Shown here: in pieces, positions 25,101-35,686 of the stretch
Layout: each line of letters starts with the position of its first letter
Position numbering within the stretch: the stretch's first letter is position 1
Assembly (NCBI GenBank): GCA_030704615.1
Contig: CM060733.1
Span: 33,728,001-33,792,000 of the forward strand
Source of the DNA: Takakia lepidozioides
Lineage: Eukaryota; Streptophyta; Takakiopsida; Takakiales; Takakiaceae
Length of the DNA stretch: 64,000 nt
Direction: 5' to 3'
The notes under the pieces: model-generated
Told to the model about the DNA's origin: nothing
Database searches by the model: none
Seen by the model: the letters and a program-made list of their open reading frames with translations, nothing else
Translations under genes and position numbers: made by a program

Positions 25101-25596
25101 TTGCACGCCGGAAGTAAGTGCTCACCTTGGTTCCTCTCTTTCTCATAAGGTTCCTGATTCGCCCATTTCTTCAGTTACAGTAGGAAATGCAACATGGACT
25201 ACTAGAAGGAAAACCTGTACAGAGGGAGTAGGCAAAGAAACTTGCTAACTGTGGGCATCCGGCAGAGAATTGACCGTTCTCGAGTTCATGAAGACGGTAA
25301 TAGCAGCGGCACCAGAGACAGCAGTACCAGAGACAAAGATGATGCCGGCTGTTACGTGTGAAAAGACAACAAACTTGGGTGAGGTGATTGACAGATTGGC
25401 AGGCAAAAGCTTCCATCGTATCCATGTAGTTGACAAGAGCTCCCGACTTGTGGGAGTTGTTACACTGCGGGACATTATCAGCTGCTTTGTGTCAGAGCCC
25501 CCAGGTTACTTTGATGACTATTTCGGAGGTGCTTTCAAACAGATTCTGGATCAATCTGGAGAGACTTTGGGTGATGAAGAAATCACATATTATTGA
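22157..25596 (+). CDS. CBS-domain protein, SnRK1 gamma-subunit-like, six exons
   Basis: Exons: 22157-22319, 23230-23559, 23836-23948, 24466-24729, 24941-25113, 25266-25596. Phases join to 457 codons. The N-terminus (LRELWEANG...AFAKVPVSSFPDVP) and four CBS repeats match the plant SNF1-related kinase regulatory subunit gamma-like family. CBS hallmarks are SIAEAVHTLAEHNIFSAPV, MLTVLLLLSKFRLRSIPVI, LVLEAFVLMKEKRIGGLPVV with GNISLRDVRFLL, and FHRIHVVDKSSRLVGVVTLR with DIISCFVSEPPGYF. Within the first CBS pair lies a stretch of about 60 residues made almost wholly of Ala, Gly and Val (exon 2 end into exon 3). As far as I recall, the At1g69800-type subgroup carries the same stretch, so it is probably native. 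CBS pairs bind adenine nucleotides and modulate kinase or enzyme partners. The gene looks intact. Confidence 0.9.
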
Positions 25597-26732
25597 AAGA
25601 GCAGTTATGGATCCTTCGGACCAAGGGAGGCAGGGGGATTGTTAGTTGATTCTTGTTCTCAATAGTGGGAAAACATTTTGAATCTCATCTGCACCCTTGG
25701 TCGGAACCACTGTCACGGATGTGCCTTTTAATTGCTGAGAGGCATATGGACACCAGAATCTGTTTGAACTCATGATATGAACAGTCTCACCCTTGATGGT
25801 GTGGTGCTTCGATGTTCTTATACATCCAAGTTTCATATGCCTGTTGGGTGGAGTAGCATGTGTAAATAAAGCTCGATTTGTAGCGTTTTAATTGATTCTT
25901 TGGTGTTGAAGCTGACATGCCCACGCACACATTCACAGCAACCTTTAGTAAAAAAGATAAATTTTGTGTATGGTCCCCTGGCCACAGTGGGTACACCCCA
26001 ACATCTATTCCTTCCTTCCGATGGCTATTGTGGATAAACCTGCATGTATAGTTTAGAAAAAAGGGTGTTTGAGAGCTTCTTTTGCTCTTGTGCCAGGTTT
26101 AGGGTGCCTTCATGTTCTTGCAATGAAAGATTGATACAAGTCATGCGGTATTCTGTTTCCCTCTTGAATGGAATGTACCGTCTCCTAGCTCTGCCCAAAC
26201 CTCACCATGAATGAGGTTCCCAAAATGTATTGCTGTGGTAGTTTCAACCAAGTTCTCTGTCTCTTTCTTCTTCCTTCCAAGGTGTTGCAAGCTATGGCAG
26301 GCAAATGGCATAATGTACACTTACTACCAGCTCTCACAACCTTGGACAATGCACAAACACAGCCTGACAGTTCTAAACTCCTCTGTATCCCTAACCATGT
26401 GTAAACCTGCGGAGCGTCCGTCCAGTCCATCCCCTCACCACCAGGGGGTGCAAACGTGTCGTGTGAACCTGACTTCAGGTCCGTCCTGTATCAGCATATC
26501 GATCGTCCTGATGCAACTGTCTACAACGATCAGTTTATGTGTATACAAGCACTGTAGAATGTGGGTGTCGATATCCTTGTCCTCCTTCCATCAGCTCCGT
26601 CGCTACCTCCTGGAGTGTCCTAGCTTCTCATACAGTTCTCTGCATAAGCCGGAGCCCCTGGAAGAGGTCATGTTGCTCGGGGGCATTTGCAACAGGTTTC
26701 TCTTGAAGTGAGGGTAACGACAAGGCTCTAGA
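25597..26732. other. Intergenic, no gene recognised
   Basis: This is the 3' flank of the CBS gene. A 166-codon frame on the plus strand (26211-26711) has no recognisable motif and biased composition, so I do not call it a gene. Confidence 0.4.
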
Positions 26733-26818
26733 AGAAGAAGAGGACGGCCAAAGCCGCCGTAACTAAGAGCCACTTCGCCTTGCGGGTACTGCCCCCTTTC
26801 GATGGTGGGCTCGATACA
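26733..26818 (-). repeat. Dispersed module of about 85 bp, copy A
   Basis: The same module occurs at 35346-35438 with roughly 85-90 percent identity by eye; the best-kept core is AGCCACTTCGCC with flanking bases. On the minus strand this copy reads SKGGSTRKAKWLLVTAALAV then FFF-stop, which resembles a basic linker plus a C-terminal membrane anchor. The plus strand is also open (VTKSHFALRVLPPFDGG). The parent gene is unknown. Confidence 0.7.
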
Positions 26819-26986
26819 TAATATACTTCAATCCCGCTGCAAGTTCCAGGAAGCCCAAGCATTTTGAGCTACGTAGATTCCAGAGCTGCTGCTCTAGGCC
26901 CCGCCCCAATCTGATACCGATATCACAATTCCTGAGGCAATTATGGAGCTGCCAAAGATGTACGTTTTGGTCCTGTTTGCATGCAG

Positions 26987-27441
26987 GCCAAGCGAAAAAT
27001 AGAAGAGGGCTTCTGCAGGACTGCATGTCAGATCCTTCACAATGGTTGAACAACAAGTCTGAGAAGGTGAGCCAATATTCAATAATGATGTGAAAAGTTT
27101 GTAAAGGAAGGGTTGTCACTGAAGCTGGTCTGACGATGTTTTGTACGCTATATCGTATCTCCATTTGCTCCATCTTGTAAAAATTGGAGAAGCGAATCTT
27201 ACTGTTGCCATGTGAATCTTGCATGTTGAAAGTAGGCAGCTCAAGATTGTTCCTTGTGGAGGGTTTTGGTGGTGATAGCTGGTTGTCAGTAAGCTGTGGT
27301 CGTGTTGCTACTCATCTGTCCTCTCCTGGCTTTCACAGGAAATTCCACGACCACCAGACTTCAGAGATAAGTACACAAAGGAGGTCCTTGGTATTGAGAG
27401 CTGGTCCGACCCTCCTTGGATGAAAGCAGCCATGAGACAAG
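26987..27441 (+). pseudogene. OSB-type PDF-motif exon pair upstream of the third PPR gene
   Basis: Exon A is 26987-27066 and exon B is 27339-27441. Splice sites, phases (1 in, 1 out) and intron size match the pair at 16923-17429, so the two are duplicates. Exon A reads MSDPSQWLNNKSEK and exon B PPDFRDKYTKEVLGIESW then SDPPWM. The PDF core is better preserved here than in the other copy, whereas the WWDNR part is worse. No frame link to the PPR ORF exists: joining exon B to the acceptor at 27812 gives a frame that closes after about 40 codons. Confidence 0.6.
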
Positions 27442-27812
27442 GTGCAATACAATCTGGTGATAATTCTAATTTATATGTACCCCTTGGAGCTTCAGGATGG
27501 GTATTATTTGATGACGATTCAAGTTCCCACTCAAATACATGGCATACTTTATTCTCAAAGTAGATGTCTGCAGTGATCTTGTATCTGTTAATAGGCCTGT
27601 CCTCCTGAAGATGTCTTCATACAAAACATCTAGGATTGCAGCCCCTTGGAGAATTGGAGGAGTTGATGACTGCACTAGTTTTGTAAGTCTTCATCTATTG
27701 AAAAAAGTTTGTCTTCATGCAGAGATCTTTCTTTCAAATACCCAGGACCTTTGAAATTCATCACAAGATTTGCAGTGTAGAAGTTTATGGCTGAGGGTTT
27801 GAGTCATGCAGG

Positions 27813-29825
27813 TTGGCACAGTTGTATCAGACAAAGTTGTTCACTGGTAGCACCTCCACCATTGCGACTGCCTTTGAAAGTCATCCAAGAGGGAGGGTCA
27901 GCAAAGACTCTTCTGGCACTTTTGGGGATATGAGGAGGCTATGCAAGGCTGGTCGACTAAAAGAGGTGCTGCATGTGTTGAACCAGCAAGGCGTTCAGGC
28001 AGACTCCTATACTTATGTCTGTATCTTGCAGCAGTGCATCAACATGAAAGGCCTAGCAGAGGGAAAGCAGGTGCATGCCCAGATAGCCCGAAGCGGATTC
28101 AAGCCAAATATCTTTGTACTCAACACACTTGTCAACATGTACTCCAAGTGTGGGAGCTTGGTGGATGCACGGCGAGTGTTTGACAATATGCTTGAACGAG
28201 ATATGTTTACATGGACTACAATGGTAGCAGCGTATGCCAAACAAGGGTGTGGCAGGGAGGCTTTCAAGATCTATGACCAAATGCAACATGCAGGGTTTAC
28301 ACCGAACAGGGTCACATTCATTTGCATTGTCAGTGCATGCACCAGCATAAGAGACTTGGGAAAGGGCAAAGAGGTCCATGCTGACATCAGCAAAGCTGCA
28401 ATTGGGGCAGACATCATCCTGGAGACTGCCCTTGTCGATATGTATGCGAAATGCGGGAGCATGAAGGATGCACGTCAAGTGTTTGAGGGTATGATTAAAC
28501 GAAATGTGGTCACGTGGAGTGTCATGATAGCAGGCTATGCTCAGAATGGATATGATAGGGAGGCTTTTGAGATGTATGAGCAAATGCAGCGGGAAGGAGT
28601 GAGGCCCGACCAGGTCACATTCATTTGTGTTCTCCATGCGTGCGCCAGCCAGGGATCCCTCAGAAAAGGCAAAGAGGTCCATGCTTCCATCATCGAAGCT
28701 GGAATTGTCTCTTATATTAATTTGGAGAATACCCTTATTGACATGTATGCCAAATGTGGGAGCATGAAGGATGCATGCCAAGTTTTCGACACAATGGTAA
28801 AACGAGATGTGGTCTCATGGAGTGCAATGATCGCAGGATATGCTCAGCACGGGTGTGGTCAGGAGGCTTATGAGATCTATGAGCGGATGCGACGGGAAGG
28901 TGTCACACCGAACAGTGTTACATTCACTTGCGTTCTCAATGCATGTGCCAGCCTAGGAGCGCTTGAAAAGGGGAAGCAAGTGCATGCTGACATCGGCAAA
29001 AGTGGACTTGCACCAGATATAATTCTTGTTAATACCCTTGTGGGTATGTATGCCAAATGTGGGAGCATGAAGGATGCTCGCCAAGTGTTTGACAGTAGTG
29101 GTGAACGAGATGTGATATTGTGGAATGCCATGATCACAGGATATGCTCAGCATGGGTGTGGCAGGGAGGCTTTAGAGACATATGAGGAAATGCGACGGGA
29201 AGGGTTGATGCCTGACAAGGTTACCTTCGTTTGTGCTCTTAATGCGTGTGCCATCCTTGGAGCCCTGGAAAAGGGGAAGGAGGTCCATGCTGACATCACG
29301 AAAGCTGAAATTATGCCATTTATCAATTTGGAGAACACCCTTCTTGCCATGTATGCCAAATGTGGGAGTGTACATGATGCACGTAGAACTTTTGACAGTA
29401 TGGCTCAACGAGATGTGATCTCATGGAATGCTATGATAGGAGGATATGGCCAGCATGGGTGTGGTAGAGAGGCCCTTGGACTATTTGAACAAATGCAGCA
29501 GGAAGGCTCGAAGCCAAACAGTATTACCCTTCTTGTCCTCCTCTCTACATGCAGGCATGTGGGCCTGGTGGATGAAGGCCGTCATTACTTTTTTTCCATG
29601 GGTCAAGATCACGGCCTTACTCCCACTGTCGAGCATTTTGGCTGCATGGTGGACCTTCTTGGCCGTGCAGGCCTACTGGATGAGGCAGAGGATTTCATCA
29701 CCAAAATGCCAGTCATGCCAGACCTTGCAGTATGGAGGCCTTTGCTTGGCGCCTGCAGCGTTCATGGTGATGTCGAGGTAGGAGAACGTGCAGCTAAAAG
29801 CATTCTTCAGAGTGATCCACTGTAG
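27813..29825 (+). CDS. PLS-class PPR protein, start codon altered, DYW tail decayed
   Basis: A 670-codon frame with five P-L-S triplets (MYSKCGS/MYAKCGS repeats) and an E block (FGCMVDLLGRAGLLDEA) stops at 29823, inside E+, after ILQSDPL. The frame opens with TTG where the paralogue at 38371 has ATG, straight after a CATGCAG acceptor. The next in-frame Met codons lie inside the repeat array, so normal initiation is doubtful. The repeat array itself is undamaged over two kilobases. It may be a recent pseudogene, or a gene that takes its start from an upstream exon. Confidence 0.75.
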   Translation: MAQLYQTKLFTGSTSTIATAFESHPRGRVSKDSSGTFGDMRRLCKAGRLKEVLHVLNQQGVQADSYTYVCILQQCINMKGLAEGKQVHAQIARSGFKPNIFVLNTLVNMYSKCGSLVDARRVFDNMLERDMFTWTTMVAAYAKQGCGREAFKIYDQMQHAGFTPNRVTFICIVSACTSIRDLGKGKEVHADISKAAIGADIILETALVDMYAKCGSMKDARQVFEGMIKRNVVTWSVMIAGYAQNGYDREAFEMYEQMQREGVRPDQVTFICVLHACASQGSLRKGKEVHASIIEAGIVSYINLENTLIDMYAKCGSMKDACQVFDTMVKRDVVSWSAMIAGYAQHGCGQEAYEIYERMRREGVTPNSVTFTCVLNACASLGALEKGKQVHADIGKSGLAPDIILVNTLVGMYAKCGSMKDARQVFDSSGERDVILWNAMITGYAQHGCGREALETYEEMRREGLMPDKVTFVCALNACAILGALEKGKEVHADITKAEIMPFINLENTLLAMYAKCGSVHDARRTFDSMAQRDVISWNAMIGGYGQHGCGREALGLFEQMQQEGSKPNSITLLVLLSTCRHVGLVDEGRHYFFSMGQDHGLTPTVEHFGCMVDLLGRAGLLDEAEDFITKMPVMPDLAVWRPLLGACSVHGDVEVGERAAKSILQSDPL

Positions 29826-30200
29826 GCCGCATCTTTGTGCTGCTTGCGGTAGAGGGGTCAGAAAGCAGTGGCTGAGAGCGGTATGGAGCTGGATAAACAG
29901 ATGCATACGTTCTTTGCAGTCAATCAAAGATTGATTGCATCCACCAAAAGGGAAGTTCCCTCCTGTCTGAAGAGATTGTTGGCAGATGATGGAAGCTGTG
30001 CCCATCTGATGGTCACTTTGTTTTGCATGGTCTGGATGAGCCATGGCTTTGAGGCACACCCCTGGGAGTTTTGCGTCTCTAGAATCGCCCATCGCACCAA
30101 GTTCATGGTGGAAGATTATTGGGCGAGCTTGCTATACAGGATTGCGAACTTTTTCCACCACTTTAAAGATGGGGTGTGTTTCTGTGGAGGCTACTGGTGA
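29826..30200 (+). pseudogene. Decayed E+/DYW tail of the third PPR gene
   Basis: In the same frame as the PPR ORF, after two stops, the sequence can be followed to FHHFKDGVCFCGGYW-stop at 30200. This is the DYW terminus with D changed to G and S changed to F. The HSEK and CGDCH zinc motifs are unrecognisable, and the E+ segment has internal deletions. The end of the gene is thus still visible, but it cannot encode an active deaminase. Confidence 0.85.
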
Positions 30201-32157
30201 AACAGGCATCAGTTGTGACATTCTAAAATTCTCTATCCAGTGATGGTCATTAAATTGCCCAATCACAAATTGGGAGAACCGTGTGGTTGACCTTGGTTTC
30301 ACCCAATGTCCGAAGTCCTCACTCAAGAAACAGAAAATATCCATGTTGAGCCTGAAAGTATTTAACATTACATCCTGTACAGCAACTGTTGCAGGCACAC
30401 ATGTAGATATACATTCTTGCTCATCAGCAAGAAGAAAACCATGGACAGGTAAAGAGAAATCATCTTCATATTGTCGAAACATCTTCAGGATTTCGTAGTT
30501 GGCGAGCGTGCAGAACAGGAGGAAAACATGTGGTGGCGGAGGGAGATCTTCAGGACAGCATTCACATTTGAAGTCTTGACCATACCCATGACAAACTATG
30601 ACCATCCTGCATTCACATGTGAAGTGGTGCAGGTTTTTCATGGTCATGATTTGTCATGGGTTTGGTCAGGACAGCTAGAAGTTACAACTTCATTTTCTGT
30701 GATCTCCCCAAGATGCCCAGTCAGGGTCTGTGTACTTAGTACTTACCTCTGTTAAATACATTTCTGCTGATTATAAGGCAAGTTGATTAAACCCACTCTG
30801 CCTTAATGATTAAACCAAAATATATATTGCACACAGCTACTGGCATTGGAGACTTGCATCTTGTGAAGTGTGCATGCCCAATTTTCTCATTCAAACTGCA
30901 ACTTTATGAAATAATTGTTCAACACCTCAAAGCAGTGCATGCCTGACATGGAGAATTTGGTCCACGCCAATTCAATCCGCTCTGAACGATGCACTCACTG
31001 CATTTGCAGTGTGTTGGAGTATTTTAATCTTTACAACTGTAACACCCTACAAGGTAGACTGCGGGAAGTGATCAAAAACATTATTAGTCTTCATGGACAC
31101 CATAGTCCATGTGAGAACATGCACAAAAGGCTTCCTGAAGGAAGTAGTGAGTGCCCATGTTCATATGGGGAGTGCTTGACCATAAAGATGAGGTCTTTAA
31201 GCTTGACAAGACCTCAAACTTGCAGTTGATGTGCAATTCACACGCACCCAGGAAAGCATATATCACAAATTCAACAGAAAGTTCATCATCAGCCCTAGAA
31301 TCACCTGTCTCAGTGTGAAAGGGGGGTTTAATTCAGATCAAAGCATACAGGAAGAATTGAGGATTGCAGCAAACAGAAGGATCTCAGACAACTCAAACCT
31401 CGGTTTGAAAGATTGTGACGAATCTGAGGCTACTGTGATCATTCTCCAGTTATTCGCGACAATATGCTTCATCATGTCTCCTCAAAGCCTTAGGAGTTGG
31501 GCAGTGGGCTGTGAGTTAGTATCAACTTCCTCCACTCAATCTGATCTGCATGTTTGTTAGACTGGCATAGATTGATGACAACATCGAAAGCCATCCCTTC
31601 TGCTCATTTCCAAAAAGACCTCAATCAGAATTTCAGAAGAGACAACCCACATCAGAAAAGCATTAAGCAGGCCTATCATGTCGCCAGATCGCCAGATCGT
31701 TTCCATGCGAGTGTAGTTGTTCTTAATTTACATTAGAAGTACACAGGGTCTTGTACTACAACCTGAATAATATGCCTAGAGCTCAACAGCTCGCTGCCTT
31801 GAGTCCTCCTGGCCTCCAGGTACAGGATGTCGGCCAACATTATGGCTCCTGAATCCTGTCGAGGTGGTATATAGAGAGCCCCAAAAGTGGTCATGGGTCG
31901 GCATGATTACGGCGCCTCTTTGGTGCCCTTTCGGGGAAGGGCTGCTAGTGATCATACCGCCTCAGTAAAATAAGTGGCGGGGATCGCAGGCCGAGGAAGT
32001 CCTTTCCAGACTAATCCTACTTCTCAAGGCATGTATCCTTCATTTACTATTCGTCGCAGTAGGTTATGGTGACGTTCGTACAAGAAGAGGGCAGTCTGTC
32101 CACGATCGAGATATATGGCGACTGGCAGGCCCAATTCCAGGCTGGATTCCAGATCCA
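30201..32157. other. Intergenic, no gene recognised
   Basis: This stretch of about 2 kb lies between two convergent genes. Only short frames without conserved motifs occur. The right-hand part may be the 3' UTR of the small minus-strand gene that follows. Confidence 0.45.
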
Positions 32158-32965
32158 CTAGACAAAGTTTGGAGACAGGCGAGGCCCAGCATCCAGAACA
32201 TGGTGTGAATGTTGAAGCATCGACCACATGACATGAACGTCTTCATAACCACAGGAGCGTACATCATTGTACAGCTTTCCGACGCCCCGCCCTACAGCAT
32301 CCACAACCTTTCTATCAGCAGATGGCACTACGCTCACTCCAAATGCAGACAAGATCTTGGACACATTGATAATTACACCGACAGGGAAAATCCTACTTGC
32401 ATAGCTCAGAATGCACAGGGCTACAAATGACAGGAGTTGGCATGTCAAGGGCCATGAATCGGCAGTCGAGGGACAGGGGTGAAGGACCATCACCAGGGAG
32501 AAATTGGAATCAACTAATGCAAATCCTTGACGAAAAACACAACAAAAATACACACAACTCAATCGTCCGTTAGCATCTGCATCTAGAAACAGCTACTAAA
32601 CTCGGTAACAAGATCTGAAACAACTCTCCAACGAAATGCTCTTCCAAATTCATCTCGTCAATTGTACAAGACAAGACGCCGCATGACCAGACGTAACCCG
32701 CCAAATCCTACTCCTCACTTGCCCATCCTAGTCCTCCAATTCATCTCATTCCTAACCTCCAACCTCCCAAGGTCCAAAACACCCGCAGTTCCCTCCGGCC
32801 ATCCTGAGCAAGCAAGCATTGCAATCTGAAATCAAGACTAGAAAATCGCGAGCAGGACGACCTACCACGCTTATGCGGTCGCATTCTGCACATGAAAACG
32901 CCTCCCATTCTTCTAAAGGGAGCCGCCAGCTTCCGCAGCCATCCCATGACTGCAGCTGCTTCCAA
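32158..32965 (-). CDS. Small plant-specific protein with a GYEDVHVMWSML motif, two exons
   Basis: Exon 1 is 32866-32965 and exon 2 is 32158-32291, joined in phase (donor GTAGGT, acceptor CTGTAG) to give 77 residues. The N-terminal half is basic with hydrophobic positions (MGWLRKLAAPFRRMGG). The C-terminal half carries LYNDVRSCGYEDVHVMWSML. A family of small land-plant proteins, some annotated as rapidly elicited in defence responses, shares the pattern C.YEDV.VMW..L; its biochemical role is unknown. The start could also be the second Met (seven codons in). A 103-codon frame on the same strand (32752-33063) overlaps exon 1 in another frame and is not supported. Confidence 0.65.
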
Positions 32966-33824
32966 ACCTCCCTCCGAACAGAGTCGAGCTTGATTGCAAG
33001 CTGAAATAGAAGCAAAAGATGCAAGGCGACAAACAAGGTAGAAGGCCCACAGCCCTGCCCCACCCTCTTCCCCTCCGCCTCTAGTCTCTACTGCATGGCC
33101 GCCATAGCCGGATCCCCTTTCCTCCCTCCTTTCCTTAACCCGAGCCTCCGCCTCTCGGGTTAGACTCTGACCTTGGTTATTTTTCCAGGCAGCCTTTGAT
33201 TTTCACGGCGTCAATGATCGCAAATATATAAATAATAAATAGGATTTTTCTGGTTCGCTGGATTGACAAAGACCCGCGAAATTTGATTTCTGTTTTTCCC
33301 CGTCCAAACGATGCCTTGCCGGCGGTCAATTCCAGTCAAACTTCAGTCCTTACCGTGGTTAGTTCAAGCTGGCCAACCACGGTCATCCACTAGACCCTAT
33401 CCACACTTCGAAATGTTCGTACGCGCCTCACGTGCGCCCAAACGTGGCGATGCAGACGTGGAATTCATTAGCCTCGCATGACTTTCATCCATCCCCACCA
33501 ATTTCCGGCCACGAGAGTTGCCGGTCCACATGTCCCGGTATTTACGAATTTACGTATTTACCTCACCCGGCCATTAGTAAGCCTTTTTCTACTTTTTCTC
33601 CTTTACTACCGTTATCTGAAATAACAGACGTAATAAATTCGGTGTAATTTATTATTTATTCAAGAATAAAAAAATAAAAGAAGAAGATACAATTGGAGAG
33701 ATCTTCATTTTATTTTACTTTATTATATTTAATTATGTTTAATAATGGGACAGAGCCCAGTAGATAACCAACAGGAGGCCCGGTGTAATAATGATAAGAG
33801 ATAAAGAAAACATAAAAAAAATAA
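32966..33824. other. Upstream region, becoming AT-rich
   Basis: The part nearest 32966 should hold the promoter and 5' UTR of the small minus-strand gene. From about 33640 the sequence is strongly AT-rich and leads into the foldback element. No coding segment is seen. Confidence 0.5.
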
Positions 33825-34421
33825 AAAGGGAATGATAGCTTCCCTCCGGGAAGATAATAGGAATAATGTTTTTATTTTATTTTTTTAAAACAAATGTAAG
33901 AACTTAATGCACGCGTGCAACCTCAGACAGGATGTCAAATCTTCCCCACCCTCTCTTGAGAGTGACAAGGTACTGAAAGGAGTGTCAACTCTAGTGGGGG
34001 TTACACTGGATTATATGACAACGAGGTAGTAACTCCACTTGAGGTTACATCAAGTTACACGATGAGGTGTGTAACTCCACTCCGGGTTACACAAAATGGA
34101 GTGTAACTCCAGTCGGTGTAGCCCACACTTGGTCTCCAAATTTCACTAACCCCCTTGGGTAACCCCCTTGGGTTGTTAAGTATTTAACAGTGAAACCGAG
34201 GTAAGAAAGGGTGGGGAGGATTTGACAGGGACCTTGCCCGGGGTTGGAATCGGTGAAAGTACTATCAGATCACACGCGTCCATTAAGTTCTTACATTATT
34301 CCTATTGTCTTGGTTTCCGCGTCCATTAAATTCTTACATTATTCCTATAGTCTTCCTTTTCTTTGCCTTTTAAAAAAAACCAAAAATAAAAACGGTAAAG
34401 AAAAGCTATCATTCCTTTTTT
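33825..34421. repeat. Foldback element with nested inverted arms
   Basis: Left-arm blocks recur as reverse complements on the right in mirrored order: GGAATGATAGCTT (33829) with AAGCTATCATTCC (34403), AATAGGAATAATG (33856) with CATTATTCCTAT (34295 and again near 34336), GTAAGAACTTAATG (33896) with CATTAAGTTCTTAC (34281), and TCAAATCTTCCCCACCCT (33935) with its complement at 34207. The centre (33958-34202) repeats GTGTAACTCCAC and GGTTACAC in both orientations. The right arm holds a duplicated block. No ORF is present. It fits a non-autonomous foldback or MITE-like transposon; its ends were not defined. Confidence 0.8.
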
Positions 34422-35266
34422 CTTGTTTTCCTTTTTTTAAATGAACAGGGGACTTTCGATTTTAGTTTTAAACAGGGGCATTTTTTTTTAATCAGTCCTT
34501 TTCCAGCCGAGGGAAAAAGAAAAGTGAAGACTATAATATAAATCTCTGTCGGTAAATTGAGAATCCACTTCATTCATCCATCCATCGGGGCACTGGTGTT
34601 CTTCATCCATGCAGACATGGATGGATGAGTAGATGATGGATGCCGTACGGCTCACAGAGCAGGCAGAGAGCACTCAGGTCACGGCGCACCCACCATGGTT
34701 AAGTCGGGGACCCACAAAGAATGGGCCGCAAATTATTGGTCCCGAGCTATGCGGCCAAGACAAACTACGGGTGGGGCCAATGAATGCGGTCCACGGATGC
34801 GGAGTGGCGGGACTGCGAGTGACGACAAATCGTAGTATTGTGCGACGGTGGTGGGTGCCACGGCGGGCGACCCAGGTACATTGATGCAGACGTACATTCA
34901 TCGATAATTGGGCTTCGCATTCATCCATGCGGGGGTTCGGCCACGCGTTATTCACGTGCACCGTCGACAGTACTGGCCAAGTCCCACGCGTTCAATTCGA
35001 GCACGTGGCATGCAAACCGCATGGCGGGAACCGGAATCGCCGCGCGGGCCGGCAACGCGAATGCCCACGACTTGGGCCGACCCGCTATTTTGGCGATGAC
35101 TGGGGCGCCGGTGCCTACGGCCGTGGCGTCAGAAAGCTCTCGTTTAGCCGGGAGCACATGTGGATGAAATCTTGAGCTTCATCGAATTAGCTTCAGCGAG
35201 CGAGGGGGTTTTCATTCAAAATATAAAAATTCAAAATAGGTCTGTTGCATGGAATGGTTGTCTGAG
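34422..35266. other. Intergenic, no gene recognised
   Basis: The first part is the AT-rich outer edge of the foldback element. From 34680 the sequence becomes GC-rich with open frames on both strands, but none shows known motifs. Confidence 0.4.
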
Positions 35267-35686
35267 CACAAGAGTAAAGCCCATGTTGGAAGTGATGGAT
35301 GCGGTTGGCATCCCACACCACAGTAGCTCGACCAACTATCTTTGACAAGAAGAAGAAGACGACTCCTCCGGCCAAAGCCAGCGTAACTAAGAGCCACTTC
35401 GCCTCAGGGCTACTGCCCCCTTTCGAGGGTGGGCCTTGCTTTGAGATGAACTTGGTGGCTATCTGGCAGTCGCCGTAGACCCGAAGGTTCTTTGATGACA
35501 TGGAGAGGCGTCCAAGGGTGTGCTGATGTGCCCGAATGCAATGGCCAGCTTCTCACTGTAGGAAAGATCTCTTTGCTCCTAGTCCGCATGATGCGATACA
35601 AAGCGGGTGTCAGGCAAGTATCCAGCTGCACGGCCAGTCTCTCCAGCTCCGCGTGGATTTCGTCAATTTGTGGCTGCAATTTGTTT
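35267..35686 (-). pseudogene. Frameshifted DYW domain of the fourth PPR gene, with insertion
   Basis: Continuing the PPR gene on the minus strand, an extra A in the AAA at 35680-35682 breaks the frame; the true continuation reads LQPQIDEIHAELERLA in the next frame. Small deletions follow, removing the His of HxE. The CGDCH motif has become YGDCQ. A 99-nt insertion (35346-35444) separates ATKFISK from IVGRATVV, and the end reads HGLYSC then unrelated sequence in place of GDYW. No active deaminase could be made. Confidence 0.88.
35346..35444 (-). mobile_element. 99-nt insertion in the DYW region: module copy B with 6-bp flanking repeat
   Basis: The uninterrupted paralogue at 17673 shows the empty site. 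The insert brings 93 novel bases plus a second copy of the 6-bp flank CTTTGA (35340-35345 and 35439-35444), as a target-site duplication would. Its length is a multiple of three and it reads KWLLVTLALAGGVVFFFL on the minus strand. The 93 bases match the module at 26733-26818. Its class is unknown; it is too short to move on its own. Confidence 0.7.

Noticed and set aside
26211-26711. 166-codon plus-strand frame
   Set aside because: No motif, odd composition, and no upstream promoter or splice logic.
28053-28781. 242-codon minus-strand frame within the third PPR gene, and similar ones in the other PPR genes
   Set aside because: They are shadows of the repetitive PPR coding sequence; the same antisense peptides recur with every repeat.
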